Below are positions 17,462-25,666 of a DNA stretch of 64,000 nt, piece after piece (the first letter of the stretch is position 1; each line of letters opens with the position of its first letter). Position numbers and translations under genes: made by a program. The stretch comes from an uncultured Bacillota bacterium (GTDB taxonomy: Bacteria > Bacillota > Clostridia > Oscillospirales > Oscillospiraceae): the NCBI GenBank assembly GCA_947073765.1, contig CAMTMZ010000006.1, forward strand, positions 1-64,000, in the 5' to 3' direction. The notes below the pieces were generated by a model. The model was not told the origin of the DNA. It saw only the letters and a program-made list of their open reading frames with translations, and ran no database searches.

Positions 17462-17902
17462 ATGAATATTTTAGTCAGCCACTGTTTTTTGGGGGAGCCC
17501 TGCCGGTATGACGGGGCCAGCCGCCTGGACCGGCAGATTATTGAGCTGCACCGGGCGGGGCACAATCTGGTTCCTGTCTGCCCCGAGCTCCTGGGGGGAT
17601 TGGACGTGCCCCGTTCTCCGGCGGAAATTCAGCCTGACGGCCGGGTGGTCACCCAAGACGGGGAGGATGTCACCGCCGCCTACCGGGCGGGAGCGGAGCG
17701 GGCGGTGGAGATTGCCAAAGAGAAGGGCTGTACCGCAGCCATTTTGAAGGCCCGCTCCCCCTCCTGCGGCAGCGGGGAGGTGTACGACGGCACCTTCACC
17801 CACACGATCACCTCTGGCTGGGGGATTGCCGCCCGCCTGCTGGACGAGGCCGGACTTGAGGTGATGGACGAGGACCACCTTCAGGCCTGGCTGTACAGGT
17901 AA
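17462..17902 (+). CDS. DUF523/TudS-like protein
   Basis: 146 residues, the normal size for DUF523. Three conserved cysteine sites (SHCFLGEPCRYDG, VCPE and SPSCGSG) match those that hold the [4Fe-4S] cluster in the thiouracil desulfurase TudS. The protein is therefore probably an iron-sulfur desulfidase acting on thiolated pyrimidines or similar compounds. Its small distance from the preceding terminator (14 nt) means that it depends on read-through or its own promoter. Confidence 0.8.
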   Translation: MNILVSHCFLGEPCRYDGASRLDRQIIELHRAGHNLVPVCPELLGGLDVPRSPAEIQPDGRVVTQDGEDVTAAYRAGAERAVEIAKEKGCTAAILKARSPSCGSGEVYDGTFTHTITSGWGIAARLLDEAGLEVMDEDHLQAWLYR

Positions 17903-18005
17903 AGGAAAGGTAGCCGCGGACTTTCTCCTACAAGATGTGCCTTTAAAAATCCATCGAAAACAGTCTGACGATAAAAAATTTAAGGCCGCACAAAACGGTA
18001 TGAAA

Positions 18006-18057
18006 GACCTCCCCCCGGAGATACTGGAAATAGTATTCCGGGCGGGAGGTCATTTTT
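18006..18057 (+). promoter_or_regulatory. hairpin in the sigG leader sequestering its ribosome site
   Basis: GACCTCCC (18006-18013) pairs with GGGAGGTC (18044-18051), and CCCGGA (18014-18019) pairs with TCCGGG (18037-18042), giving 14 bp with one bulged C. The 3' arm is the GGGAGGT ribosome site of sigG (ATG 18059), and a short T run follows. It can therefore act as a terminator for the upstream gene and as a translational block on sigG. B. subtilis sigG is known to have a leader hairpin that tunes its translation. Confidence 0.7.
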
Positions 18058-18058
18058 C

Positions 18059-18829
18059 ATGCAGCATAAGGTTGAAATATGTGGGGTGAACACCGCCAAG
18101 CTGAAGGTGCTCAAAAGCAGTGAGACCCAGGCGCTGCTCCTCAGAGCTAAGGCGGGGGATATGGAGGCCAGAGAGGAGCTGATCGCCGGCAATCTGCGGC
18201 TGGTGCTGTCGGTCATTCAGCGTTTTGCAAACCGGGGAGAGAACGCCGACGACCTGTTTCAGGTGGGGTGCATCGGCTTAATCAAGGCAATTGATAATTT
18301 CAACACCGATCTGGATGTAAAATTTTCCACCTACGGCGTGCCCATGATCGTGGGGGAGATACGCCGCTACCTCCGGGACAACAGCACCATGCGGGTGTCC
18401 CGGGCTATGCGGGATACCGCCTACAAGGTTCTTCAGGCCAAGGAAGCTTATATGGCGCAGCACCAGAAGGAGCCCACTGTGGAGGAAATTTCCAAAATTC
18501 TGGGCATCAAGCGGGAGGATGTGGTCTTTGCTCTGGACGCCATTCTGGAGCCAGTGTCCCTCTATGAGCCAGTGTATTCCGACAGCGGGGACACCATCTG
18601 CGTAATGGACCAGGTGAAGGACAACAAGAACAACGACGAGATGTGGGTGGAGCGCATCGCCCTGAAGGAGGCGGTGGGACACCTCACCGACCGGGAGCGG
18701 AAGATTCTGTCTATGCGCTTCTTTCAGGGAAAGACCCAGATGGAGGTATCCGCCGAGATCGGCATCTCCCAGGCACAGGTGTCGCGGCTGGAGAAAAACG
18801 CCCTGCGGCAGATCAGGAACGAGATGTGA
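18059..18829 (+). CDS. sigG: forespore sporulation sigma factor SigG
   Basis: 256 residues. The N-terminal KVEICGVNTAKLKVLKS is specific to SigG. Sigma region 2 (NLRLVLSVIQRF, DLFQVGCIGLIKAIDNFN, FSTYGVPMIVGEIRRYLRD) and region 4 (RFFQGKTQMEVSAEIGISQAQVSRLE) are complete. It directs late forespore transcription. spoIIGA and sigE, which often precede it, are absent. Its 3' end overlaps the convergent small gene by 17 bp. Confidence 0.97.
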   Translation: MQHKVEICGVNTAKLKVLKSSETQALLLRAKAGDMEAREELIAGNLRLVLSVIQRFANRGENADDLFQVGCIGLIKAIDNFNTDLDVKFSTYGVPMIVGEIRRYLRDNSTMRVSRAMRDTAYKVLQAKEAYMAQHQKEPTVEEISKILGIKREDVVFALDAILEPVSLYEPVYSDSGDTICVMDQVKDNKNNDEMWVERIALKEAVGHLTDRERKILSMRFFQGKTQMEVSAEIGISQAQVSRLEKNALRQIRNEM

Positions 18830-19052
18830 GATGCCAGCGGGAGCCGCCGCCCATGATGGACAGGTACTCCTCCTCAACCACGGAAAACTGTATGGCCAGA
18901 TGGCCGCACAGGTTGGAGGCCTCCAACGCCTCCGGCGAGCCCAGCCCATGAATCTGCACGGTATTTTCCAGGTCCAGCTGGGCGGCGACAAATTCCTTGC
19001 CCAGCTTGTTGAGCTGCTGCCGTAAATCAAGAACTTTTTGGTTTTCTGTCAT
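18813..19052 (-). CDS. small helical protein of unknown function
   Basis: 79 residues, mostly helix-forming with heptad-like leucines (VLDLRQQLNKLGKEFVAAQ), followed by a short Gly/Ser-rich tail. I do not recognise it. A GAGGAG site precedes the ATG at 19052; upstream in-frame starts lack one. It converges on sigG with a 17-bp overlap of the coding ends, so the two messages are antisense at their 3' ends. Confidence 0.6.
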   Translation of the reverse strand: MTENQKVLDLRQQLNKLGKEFVAAQLDLENTVQIHGLGSPEALEASNLCGHLAIQFSVVEEEYLSIMGGGSRWHLTSRS

Positions 19053-19291
19053 TTTTTTGTTTCTCCTCATATAAAATGAAATTGAATTATAGCTTAAATA
19101 AACAGAATTGTCAACTCCAATTTGCACCCTCTCCGCCGCCGCCCACCCGGCGGCACATTTACATTCCCATTTGCATTGACATTATCATTCACATTGGCTT
19201 TTACTTTATCATTATCATTGTACGCTTTTTAATTGCACCTAAACGTACAACTTTCCGCCCTTTCCCGCCTTGGGTAAGGAGGATGATCACA
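19053..19291. other. AT-rich gap with an N/V-repeat remnant on the minus strand
   Basis: No complete gene. On the minus strand from about 19230 a short frame reads as alternating Asn/Val (KANVNDNVNANGNVNV), a linker typical of phage replication-related and DUF6291-type proteins. It lies beside, and opposite to, the DUF6291-like gene and may be a rearranged fragment. Confidence 0.35.
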
Positions 19292-19654
19292 ATGGCAGCA
19301 GTGAAAAAAGGTTTTGTCGTCTACTTCAACAACTATCCGCTTATGGCCTCTCTGCCCCTGGAGCAGCGGGGGCTGCTGTTTTCTGTGCTGATGGTCTACG
19401 CGGACCGGGTTTGGCGGGACAGCGCCGTTACCATAGAAGAGGTGATGGAGGGCTTTCCACAGTTAACTCCAGAAACAAGAATGGCCTGCGGCTTTATGGG
19501 AGCGGCCATCCGGCAAGATACCCAGGCCTGGCTGAGCAAGCGGGAGCACAGGGCAAAAAAGCAGCCAGGGCAGAATGACGCGGCTGCCGGGACGGACCGG
19601 CGGGCCAGGGAGGACATGGAGCGGGTCCGGCGGCTGCTGGAGCAGTCAGCCTAA
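19292..19654 (+). CDS. DUF6291-like protein (short form)
   Basis: 120 residues. The N-terminus (GFVVYFNNYPLMASLPLEQRG) and MACGFMGAAIRQD match proteins often annotated as DUF6291 or phage replication-associated. The usual long C-terminal part is missing; it ends in a charged, Arg-rich tail. Start at the ATG 9 nt behind AAGGAGG. Function unknown. Its end overlaps the convergent ZIP gene by 9 bp. Confidence 0.55.
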   Translation: MAAVKKGFVVYFNNYPLMASLPLEQRGLLFSVLMVYADRVWRDSAVTIEEVMEGFPQLTPETRMACGFMGAAIRQDTQAWLSKREHRAKKQPGQNDAAAGTDRRAREDMERVRRLLEQSA

Positions 19655-20428
19655 GGCCACATCCAGAATCATCATCACCAGAAACCCGGCCATCACGCCC
19701 AGGGTGCCGGAGTGGCCCCCCTGAGACAGGTTGGCCTCGGGAATGAGCTCCTCCACCACCACATAGAGCATGGCTCCGGCGGCGAAGGACAGCAGCCAGG
19801 GGAGGACCAGCTGAACCGTTCCGGCTACCAGCACAGTGAGCAGAGCAAACACCGGCTCTACCACACCGGAGGCAGCTCCGATGAGGAAGGCTCTGCCCTT
19901 GCCCATCCCCTCCTGATACAGGGGCAGGGAGATGGCCGCGCCCTCCGGGAAGTTCTGGATGCCGATGCCCAGGGCCAGAGCGGTGGAGGCGGTGAGCAGG
20001 GCGGTATCGCCGTTTTGCGCGGCCAGAGCGAAGGAGACCCCCACCGCCATCCCCTCCGGGATGTTGTGGAGGGTGACCGCCAGCACCAGCAGCGCCGTCC
20101 GGCTGGGGGAGGCCCCCCGGTGAAAGGACTCCGGCCCGAAGTGGGGGAGAAGATAGTCCATCAGCAGCAGAAAACCAATGCCCAGGACGGAGCCCCCCGC
20201 GGCGGGGAGCCAGCCCGTCATGCCCAGCTCCTCCGCCTTCTCAATGGCCGGGATGAGCAGTGACCACATGCTGGCCGCGATCATGACCCCGGCGGCGAAG
20301 CCCAGCATTACCCGGTGGAGGGCGAGGGAATTTTTCTTGCGGAATAGAAAGACTACGGCGGCCCCGGCGGCGGTCATCAGGGCGGTGAAGCCCGTACCCC
20401 CCGCGGCCCAAGTAAGTGCCTGTAACAC
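19646..20428 (-). CDS. ZIP-family metal cation transporter
   Basis: 260 residues with about eight membrane segments. The two metal-binding helices carry HNIPEGMAVG and NFPEGAAISLP, and a His/charged loop lies between the first three segments and the rest. ZIP proteins move zinc, iron or manganese into the cytosol. It follows the phosphate transporter gene by 64 nt on the same strand. Confidence 0.93.
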   Translation of the reverse strand: MLQALTWAAGGTGFTALMTAAGAAVVFLFRKKNSLALHRVMLGFAAGVMIAASMWSLLIPAIEKAEELGMTGWLPAAGGSVLGIGFLLLMDYLLPHFGPESFHRGASPSRTALLVLAVTLHNIPEGMAVGVSFALAAQNGDTALLTASTALALGIGIQNFPEGAAISLPLYQEGMGKGRAFLIGAASGVVEPVFALLTVLVAGTVQLVLPWLLSFAAGAMLYVVVEELIPEANLSQGGHSGTLGVMAGFLVMMILDVALG

Positions 20429-20492
20429 GATGTAAAATCCCTTTCCGGAACACTCGCAGGCTTAACGCCTGTACGGTTGCTTCCAGATTAGG

Positions 20493-21518
20493 CTATGCGG
20501 CGAGGAAGAGTTTTGCCATCCAATACCCGATGGCCATACAGCCGGGGAAGGTGAGCAGCCAGGCCAGGGCGATTTTCCCGGCCACAGACCAATTGGTCCG
20601 CTCAGCGGCGGAGCCCACCCCCATCAGAGCGCAGGTGCGGGTGTGGGTGGTGGAGACAGGCAGCCCCAGCACGGTGGCCCCCAGCAGGCAGACGATGCTG
20701 CCCAGGTCGGCGGCCAGGCTCTCCCGTGGTCCCAGGCTGACCATCTCCCGGCCCACGGTGTCGATAATTCGCCGGCCCCCCATCAGAGTTCCCAGGGCCA
20801 TAAAGAGAGCGCACAGCACCATGAGCCACAGAGGAACGGAGAAGGTGCTCTCATCCCCCCGGCCCTGGGCCAGGGCTGTTCCCAGGAGAAAGACGCCGAT
20901 AAACTTTTGACCGTCCTGGGCGCCGTGGAGAAAGGAGGCTGCCGCCGCGCCAGACAGCTGTGCCAGAAGAACTGTATGGCCAGATAGCTTTATAGATTGG
21001 AGGCGGCGGAGGGCTGCCCCACCCGCCCAGAATCCGGCGACGGCGGACAGCAGCAGCCCCAGGACGACCTTGGCCCAGCAGTCCCAGCGTACACAGGAGA
21101 GAGAGCCCTCCAGGGCCACAGCCGCTCCGGAAACTCCGGCTACCAGAGCGTGGCTCTCACTGGTAGGGATGCCGAAGAGCCAGGCCAGGGCAGCCCACAG
21201 GACGATGGCTGTCATAGCGGCGCACAGGGCGGTGAGAGCGGCCCTTGACCCGCCGCCGAAAGAGGCGATGGAGTAGACTGTCTCCGCTACGGAGGCGTTC
21301 ACTGAAGTAACGCACAGCACCCCTAAAATATTGCACACCGCCGATAAAAAAACTGCCGGGCGGAAGGGAAGAGCCCCCGTCACCACCACTCCGGCAATGG
21401 CGTTGGGCGCGTCAGTCCAGCCGTTCACCAGCAGAACGGCCAGTGTAAGCATAACTGTGCCCGTCAGTGCGGGATTTCTGGCGAGCTGGGCTAAAAAGTC
21501 AAAAAAAGACAGGGGCAT
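20493..21518 (-). CDS. PiT-family inorganic phosphate transporter
   Basis: 341 residues with about ten membrane segments. The PiT signatures NGWTDAPNAIAGVVVTGAL at the N-terminus and LGLPVSTTHT near the C-terminus are clear. It is a low-affinity phosphate or metal-phosphate symporter. The ATG at 21518 follows GGAGGT; the frame continues 5 codons upstream to 21533. Its pairing with a ZIP transporter suggests co-transport of divalent metal and phosphate, which is inference. Confidence 0.92.
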   Translation of the reverse strand: MPLSFFDFLAQLARNPALTGTVMLTLAVLLVNGWTDAPNAIAGVVVTGALPFRPAVFLSAVCNILGVLCVTSVNASVAETVYSIASFGGGSRAALTALCAAMTAIVLWAALAWLFGIPTSESHALVAGVSGAAVALEGSLSCVRWDCWAKVVLGLLLSAVAGFWAGGAALRRLQSIKLSGHTVLLAQLSGAAAASFLHGAQDGQKFIGVFLLGTALAQGRGDESTFSVPLWLMVLCALFMALGTLMGGRRIIDTVGREMVSLGPRESLAADLGSIVCLLGATVLGLPVSTTHTRTCALMGVGSAAERTNWSVAGKIALAWLLTFPGCMAIGYWMAKLFLAA

Positions 21519-21591
21519 GGACAGCACCTCCATGCCCCAGAGTATGCGAAAAAGACAGCCTGTAACACAACAAAACGTGATTTTTCAGCCG

Positions 21592-22827
21592 CTATCCCCG
21601 CCCTCCCGGAGGCGCAGCGCAGCGATCCAGGCCCGGGTCACGGGGGGCAGAGGCGGGAGCAATGGACCCGGGGCCGTATTTGGCCCGGATGGTGTCCAGG
21701 GTGTTCTCCAGTCGCTCCAGCCGGCGGCGCTTCTCGTCCCGGCCAGAGGAAAACAGGTCCAGCTGGGTCCCGGCTTCCCCTGCGGGAAGGAGGTAAATGG
21801 CGGTTACAGTCAAGGCCCGCACCGGGCTGGACATGTTCCAGCAGCTGTCTGCCAGGGACATGGCCGCCTGGGTCAGTTCCCGAGCCAGATCGGTAGGAGG
21901 GTTCAGCCGGGTCTGGCGGCTGAGATCCTGAAAGGCCGGGTTTCGAATAGCAAGGGAAACTCCTTGACACATCATGCCATGCTTGCGCAGCCGGGTGGCT
22001 ACTTGGTCCGCCAGCTGGGCGATCCCGGCCTTGATCTCATCCCGACCCTGGAGATCCCTGGGGAAGGTATACCCGTTCCCAATGGACTTGGGTGGTGTGT
22101 ATTGCCCGGCGGGGGCCACGGGGGAGCGGTCCTCGCCGCAGGCAAAGTCGTGGAGCTGGACCCCGTTTTTGCCTAGGAGGGAGAACAGCCGCTCCCGGTT
22201 GAAGGCGGCCAGATCGCCAATGGTGTCCACCCCGAATTTTTGGAAGGTCCGGGCCGCCGCCCGGCCCACATAGAGCATATCGGTAATGGGGAGAGGCCAG
22301 ATCACTGTGCGAAAGTTTTCCCGGGTGATGGCGGTGGTGGCGTCCGGTTTTTTGTAGTCGCTGCCCAGCTTGGCGAACACCTTGTTGAAGGATACTCCTA
22401 CAGAGATGGTCAGGCCGAACCGGCCGCGCACCTCATCCCGCAGCCGGCGGGCAAGGGCGCAGGGGTCGCCGCCGAAGAGGTGAAGGGTGCCGGTGACGTC
22501 CAGCCAGCTCTCGTCGATGCCGAAGGGCTCCACCAGGTCGGTGTACTCATTATAAAGTGAATTCACTTTACGGGAAAAATCCCGGTAGAGACCGTGATGG
22601 GCAGGGAGAAGGACCAGATTGGGACACTTCCGCTTAGCCTGCCAGAGGGTTTCCGCTGTTTTGACTCCAAAAGACTTGGCGGGCTCATTTTTGGCCAGAA
22701 TGATGCCATGGCGGCTGCTTGGATCACCGCACACCGCCACCGGCAGGTGGCGCAGCTCTGGGTGGGACAGCAGTTCCACCGAGGCGTAAAAGCTGTTTAA
22801 ATCGCAGTGAAAAATCACACGGTCCAT
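21592..22827 (-). CDS. dinB: DNA polymerase IV (Y-family)
   Basis: 411 residues. Catalytic motifs DLNSFYASVE and GIDESWLDVTG carry the metal-binding acidic residues (the usual DESYLDVT has Trp here). The helix-hairpin-helix around DMLYVGRAAARTFQ and the C-terminal little-finger part are present. It performs error-prone translesion synthesis. The start has AAAGGGGGCG in front; the longer upstream frame has no ribosome site and would overlap the divergent promoter region. Confidence 0.93.
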   Translation of the reverse strand: MDRVIFHCDLNSFYASVELLSHPELRHLPVAVCGDPSSRHGIILAKNEPAKSFGVKTAETLWQAKRKCPNLVLLPAHHGLYRDFSRKVNSLYNEYTDLVEPFGIDESWLDVTGTLHLFGGDPCALARRLRDEVRGRFGLTISVGVSFNKVFAKLGSDYKKPDATTAITRENFRTVIWPLPITDMLYVGRAAARTFQKFGVDTIGDLAAFNRERLFSLLGKNGVQLHDFACGEDRSPVAPAGQYTPPKSIGNGYTFPRDLQGRDEIKAGIAQLADQVATRLRKHGMMCQGVSLAIRNPAFQDLSRQTRLNPPTDLARELTQAAMSLADSCWNMSSPVRALTVTAIYLLPAGEAGTQLDLFSSGRDEKRRRLERLENTLDTIRAKYGPGSIAPASAPRDPGLDRCAAPPGGRG

Positions 22828-22895
22828 GGATCCGCCCCCTTTGCGGTTATTATACACCACGGACACAAATAAGTCAAACTTGTGTTCTAATTTTC

Positions 22896-22924
22896 TTGAC
22901 AAATCCGTGTGGGATTGGTACAAT
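22896..22924 (+). promoter_or_regulatory. sigma-A promoter upstream of the SPL-like gene
   Basis: TTGACA and TACAAT with a 17-bp spacer. Transcription would start near 22931, leaving about 165 nt before the SPL-like ATG, which contains the broken small frame described separately. Confidence 0.75.
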
Positions 22925-22952
22925 GGACAACAGGGGACAGAACCAGCCAATT

Positions 22953-23094
22953 ATGCAGTATGGCGGGGATTCTTCCCTCGGGAAAACACCCAAGCACACC
23001 GCGTTTTACTATGCCGAGGTGACCCAGGCGGCTCCGTCATCTGGTAAGGCTGCTGGAGGACGCAGGCGGCGAGCTGCATGGCACAGGGGACTGA
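22953..23094 (+). pseudogene. frameshifted small gene between promoter and SPL-like gene
   Basis: One frame gives a start MQYGGDSSLGK through AFYYAEVTQ. The next frame continues as RLRHLVRLLEDAGGELHG and stops at 23092-23094, just before the SPL-like ATG. The two halves read as one plausible protein of about 47 residues if a single base near 23025 is removed. I do not know the family. A mutation, a sequencing error or programmed frameshifting would all look like this. Confidence 0.4.
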
Positions 23095-23096
23095 CA

Positions 23097-23987
23097 ATGG
23101 ACTACATCACCGCCAAACATCTGCTCCACCGGAACAAATCTACAGAGTGGTTCGGCACAGACCATACGATGAACATCTACCGGGGGTGCTGTCACGGCTG
23201 TCTCTACTGCGACAGCCGCAGTTCCTGCTACCAAAATCCGGATTTTGACCGGGTGAAGGTGAAGGCGGACGCGCTGCGTATCCTTCGGGACGACCTGGCC
23301 CGGAAGGCCAAACCCGCTTTTATCACAATGGGCTCGATGAGCGACCCCTACAACCCCTTTGAGAAGGATCTTCAGCTCACCCGCCATGCCCTGGAACTTA
23401 TCGACGCCTACCGGTGCGGGGTGGCGGCAGCCACAAAAAGCGGACTCATTGTCCGAGATATCGACCTGTACCAAATGATTCAGGAGCACGCTCCGGTGAT
23501 TTGCAAGATTACCGTTACCACTGCTGACGACGCTCTTGCGGCAAAAATTGAACCCCACGCACCCCCGCCCAGCCAGAGGCTGACAGCTCTGGAGAAGCTG
23601 TCCGGTACGGGAGTGTTCGCCGGGGTGCTCCTTATGCCTGTGCTGCCATATGTGGCGGATTCGGCGGAGAATGTTCTGTCTGTGGTGGACAGCGCCGCCC
23701 GGGCGGGAGCGAAGTTTATCTACGCCGCCTTTGGCGTCACCATGCGGGACGGCCAGCGGGATTTTTTTCTGGACGGCCTGAACCGGGTTTTTCCCGGCCA
23801 GGGGATAGGGGAGAAGTACCGAAAGCGCTACGGCACCCGCTACTACTGCCCCAGCCCCAAGGCCAAGGAACTGTGGGAGATTTTTACTAGGCGGTGTCAG
23901 GAGCTGGGATTGCTGTATGAGATGAGACATATTGTTTCAGCTGCCACCCGGAACTATGAGGACCGCCAGCTGAGCTTTTTTGATTGA
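23097..23987 (+). CDS. SPL-family radical SAM protein
   Basis: 296 residues. The N-terminal cluster motif CCHGCLYC (CX3CX2C) binds the [4Fe-4S] used to cleave SAM. GSMSDPYNPFEKDLQLTR is typical of the spore-photoproduct-lyase-like Rv2578c group rather than true SplB. The substrate is unknown. The ATG follows AGGGGAC; the frame is open upstream but that part belongs to the broken small gene. It is divergent from dinB, which may hint at a DNA-repair role. Confidence 0.88.
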   Translation: MDYITAKHLLHRNKSTEWFGTDHTMNIYRGCCHGCLYCDSRSSCYQNPDFDRVKVKADALRILRDDLARKAKPAFITMGSMSDPYNPFEKDLQLTRHALELIDAYRCGVAAATKSGLIVRDIDLYQMIQEHAPVICKITVTTADDALAAKIEPHAPPPSQRLTALEKLSGTGVFAGVLLMPVLPYVADSAENVLSVVDSAARAGAKFIYAAFGVTMRDGQRDFFLDGLNRVFPGQGIGEKYRKRYGTRYYCPSPKAKELWEIFTRRCQELGLLYEMRHIVSAATRNYEDRQLSFFD

Positions 23988-23988
23988 A

Positions 23989-24015
23989 AAAGCCCGCCCC
24001 TTGGGGGCGGGCTTT
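23989..24015. terminator. bidirectional terminator between the SPL-like gene and pfp
   Basis: A perfect 12-bp stem AAAGCCCGCCCC/GGGGCGGGCTTT with a 3-nt loop, serving both convergent genes. Confidence 0.85.
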
Positions 24016-24028
24016 CGTTTGAACAAAA

Positions 24029-25270
24029 TTACTTGGCCAGGACCTTCTTCAGGCGGGCGAACCGGGGGAGCGCGTTCTCAGTGGGAGCCTCGGCCGCGCC
24101 CTGGATGAGGGGCAGTGCGTAGTCGATAAAGGCCTGGGTCACGCCGTTGTGCTCAGCGTTGATCCACTCCATGGGCACCTTCTTTTCAAAATTTGCGACC
24201 TCGGACAGATTGAACAGCTTGGTTTTGCAGGTGTACTTGCCATCCTCGCGGGAACACTCAAAGCCCACCATCTTGTCGGTCTCGCCAGCCACGGCGGCCT
24301 CCACGGCGGTCTTGCCGGCCAGGAAGGACTCGTCGATATCGGTGCGGGAGGCCACATGGGCGCCGCAGCGCTGGAGCAGGGACAGCTCGATGCCCCGGAC
24401 CTTGGCGCCGGTCTTCTCCTTGACCACGCTGGCCAGCAGCGCGGCCAGGCCGCCCAACTGGGCGTGGCCAAAGCCGTCAGTGGCGGAGGTCTTGGCTTCG
24501 GAAACGAAGGAACCGTCGGCGTAGTGGATGCCCTCGGAGACGGCTACGATGCAGTTGCCGTTAGCCTTATAGATGCGGTCCACATCGGTGAGGAATTTGT
24601 CCATATCGAAGTCCACCTCAGGAAGATAGACCAGGTCGGGGGCGCAGCCCACTACGCCGGCCAGGGCGGCGGCGCCGGCCAGCCAGCCAGCGTGACGGCC
24701 CATGATCTCGATGATGGTCACCATACCAGTGTCGTACACCCGGGCGTCCTTGTAAACCTCGGCGCAGGAGGTGGCGATATATTTGGCGGCGGAGGCGAAG
24801 CCGGGGCAGTGGTCGGTGCCAAAGAGGTCGTTGTCAATGGTCTTGGGCACGCCCATGATGCGGCACTCGTAGCCCGCTTTCTGCATATACTTGCTGATCT
24901 TGTTGCAGGTGTCCATAGAATCGTTGCCGCCGTTGTAGAAGAAGTAGCGCACATCGTACTTTTTAAAGATTTCCAGGATGCGCTTGTAGTCGGTGTCGTC
25001 GGCGTCGGGGTCGGCGATCTTGTAGCGGCAGGAACCCAGCTCAGAGGAGGGGGTGTTAAGCAGCAGCTCCAGCTCCTTGGCGTCCTCCTGGCCCATATCG
25101 TACAGCTTGTCGTTCAGTACGCCCTTGATGCCGTGGGCCGCGCCGTACACGGCGGTGATGTCAGGGCAGTCCAAAGCGGTGCGGATCACACCGTAGGCGC
25201 TGGCGTTGATAACCGAAGTGGGGCCGCCGGACTGACCGATAATCAGGGCGCCCTTTAACGTGTTGCTCAT
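24029..25270 (-). CDS. pfp: 6-phosphofructokinase, probably pyrophosphate-dependent
   Basis: 413 residues. The nucleotide site GQSGGPTSVINAS is followed by GGNDSMDT and PKTIDNDLFGTDH. The Lys in PKTIDND and the lack of the ATP-type GGDGS glycine point to the PPi-dependent class, though GGNDS differs from the usual GGDDS by Asp to Asn. It makes fructose 1,6-bisphosphate; the aldolase gene lies divergently next door. ATG behind GGAGG; upstream in-frame codons cross the promoter. Confidence 0.9.
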   Translation of the reverse strand: MSNTLKGALIIGQSGGPTSVINASAYGVIRTALDCPDITAVYGAAHGIKGVLNDKLYDMGQEDAKELELLLNTPSSELGSCRYKIADPDADDTDYKRILEIFKKYDVRYFFYNGGNDSMDTCNKISKYMQKAGYECRIMGVPKTIDNDLFGTDHCPGFASAAKYIATSCAEVYKDARVYDTGMVTIIEIMGRHAGWLAGAAALAGVVGCAPDLVYLPEVDFDMDKFLTDVDRIYKANGNCIVAVSEGIHYADGSFVSEAKTSATDGFGHAQLGGLAALLASVVKEKTGAKVRGIELSLLQRCGAHVASRTDIDESFLAGKTAVEAAVAGETDKMVGFECSREDGKYTCKTKLFNLSEVANFEKKVPMEWINAEHNGVTQAFIDYALPLIQGAAEAPTENALPRFARLKKVLAK

Positions 25271-25330
25271 GTTGATTACCTCCAAATTTAAAATATCCTT
25301 TGCGGGATGGGTAATATTTTTAGCAGAGTT

Positions 25331-25359
25331 ATTATAGCAAAAACTTTTACCCTTGTAAA
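25331..25359 (-). promoter_or_regulatory. sigma-A promoter of pfp
   Basis: The minus strand has TTTACA, a 17-bp spacer and a perfect TATAAT, about 60 nt before the pfp ATG. Confidence 0.75.
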
Positions 25360-25441
25360 CGGGAAGAATAGCTGACCTTGCCCTGAATTTCAGTGGTGGA
25401 AATGGTAAAATCGGAATAGAAAAATGAAATTGAGGAGGGAA

Positions 25442-25549
25442 ATGGTAGATTTTATAGCTTGGGCTTGGATTGGTATTTGCGGTAAGCATTGGCGGTATAA
25501 TCGATATCAATATCGGAGACCGGATAAAAAGTGGGCTATCAATTTTTGA
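25442..25549 (+). CDS. possible 35-residue aromatic peptide
   Basis: ATG behind GAGGAGGGAA, starting MVDFIAWAWIGICGK and ending in a Trp/Arg/Tyr-rich tail. An extended -10 (TGGTAAAAT, about 25405) lies upstream and a strong terminator follows the stop by about 15 nt. That makes a self-contained small transcription unit between pfp and fba. Unknown family; it could equally be a small RNA. Confidence 0.3.
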   Translation: MVDFIAWAWIGICGKHWRYNRYQYRRPDKKWAINF

Positions 25550-25563
25550 CTAACAAATCCCAC

Positions 25564-25594
25564 AAAACTCCCGCCTGTCCGACGGGAGTTTTTT
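25564..25594 (+). terminator. intrinsic terminator between pfp and fba
   Basis: AAAACTCCCG/CGGGAGTTTT, 10 bp, T6. No annotated plus-strand gene precedes it, which supports a small transcript in this gap. Confidence 0.85.
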
Positions 25595-25606
25595 CCCGCT
25601 GGTATG

Positions 25607-25634
25607 TTGCAATCTGGGGAAAATGTGGTAAAAT
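25607..25634 (+). promoter_or_regulatory. sigma-A promoter of fba
   Basis: TTGCAA and TAAAAT with a 16-bp spacer, about 30 nt before the AAGGAGG site of the aldolase gene. Confidence 0.65.
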
Positions 25635-25666
25635 AAAAGGGACTTAATTATAAGGAGGTTATTCCC

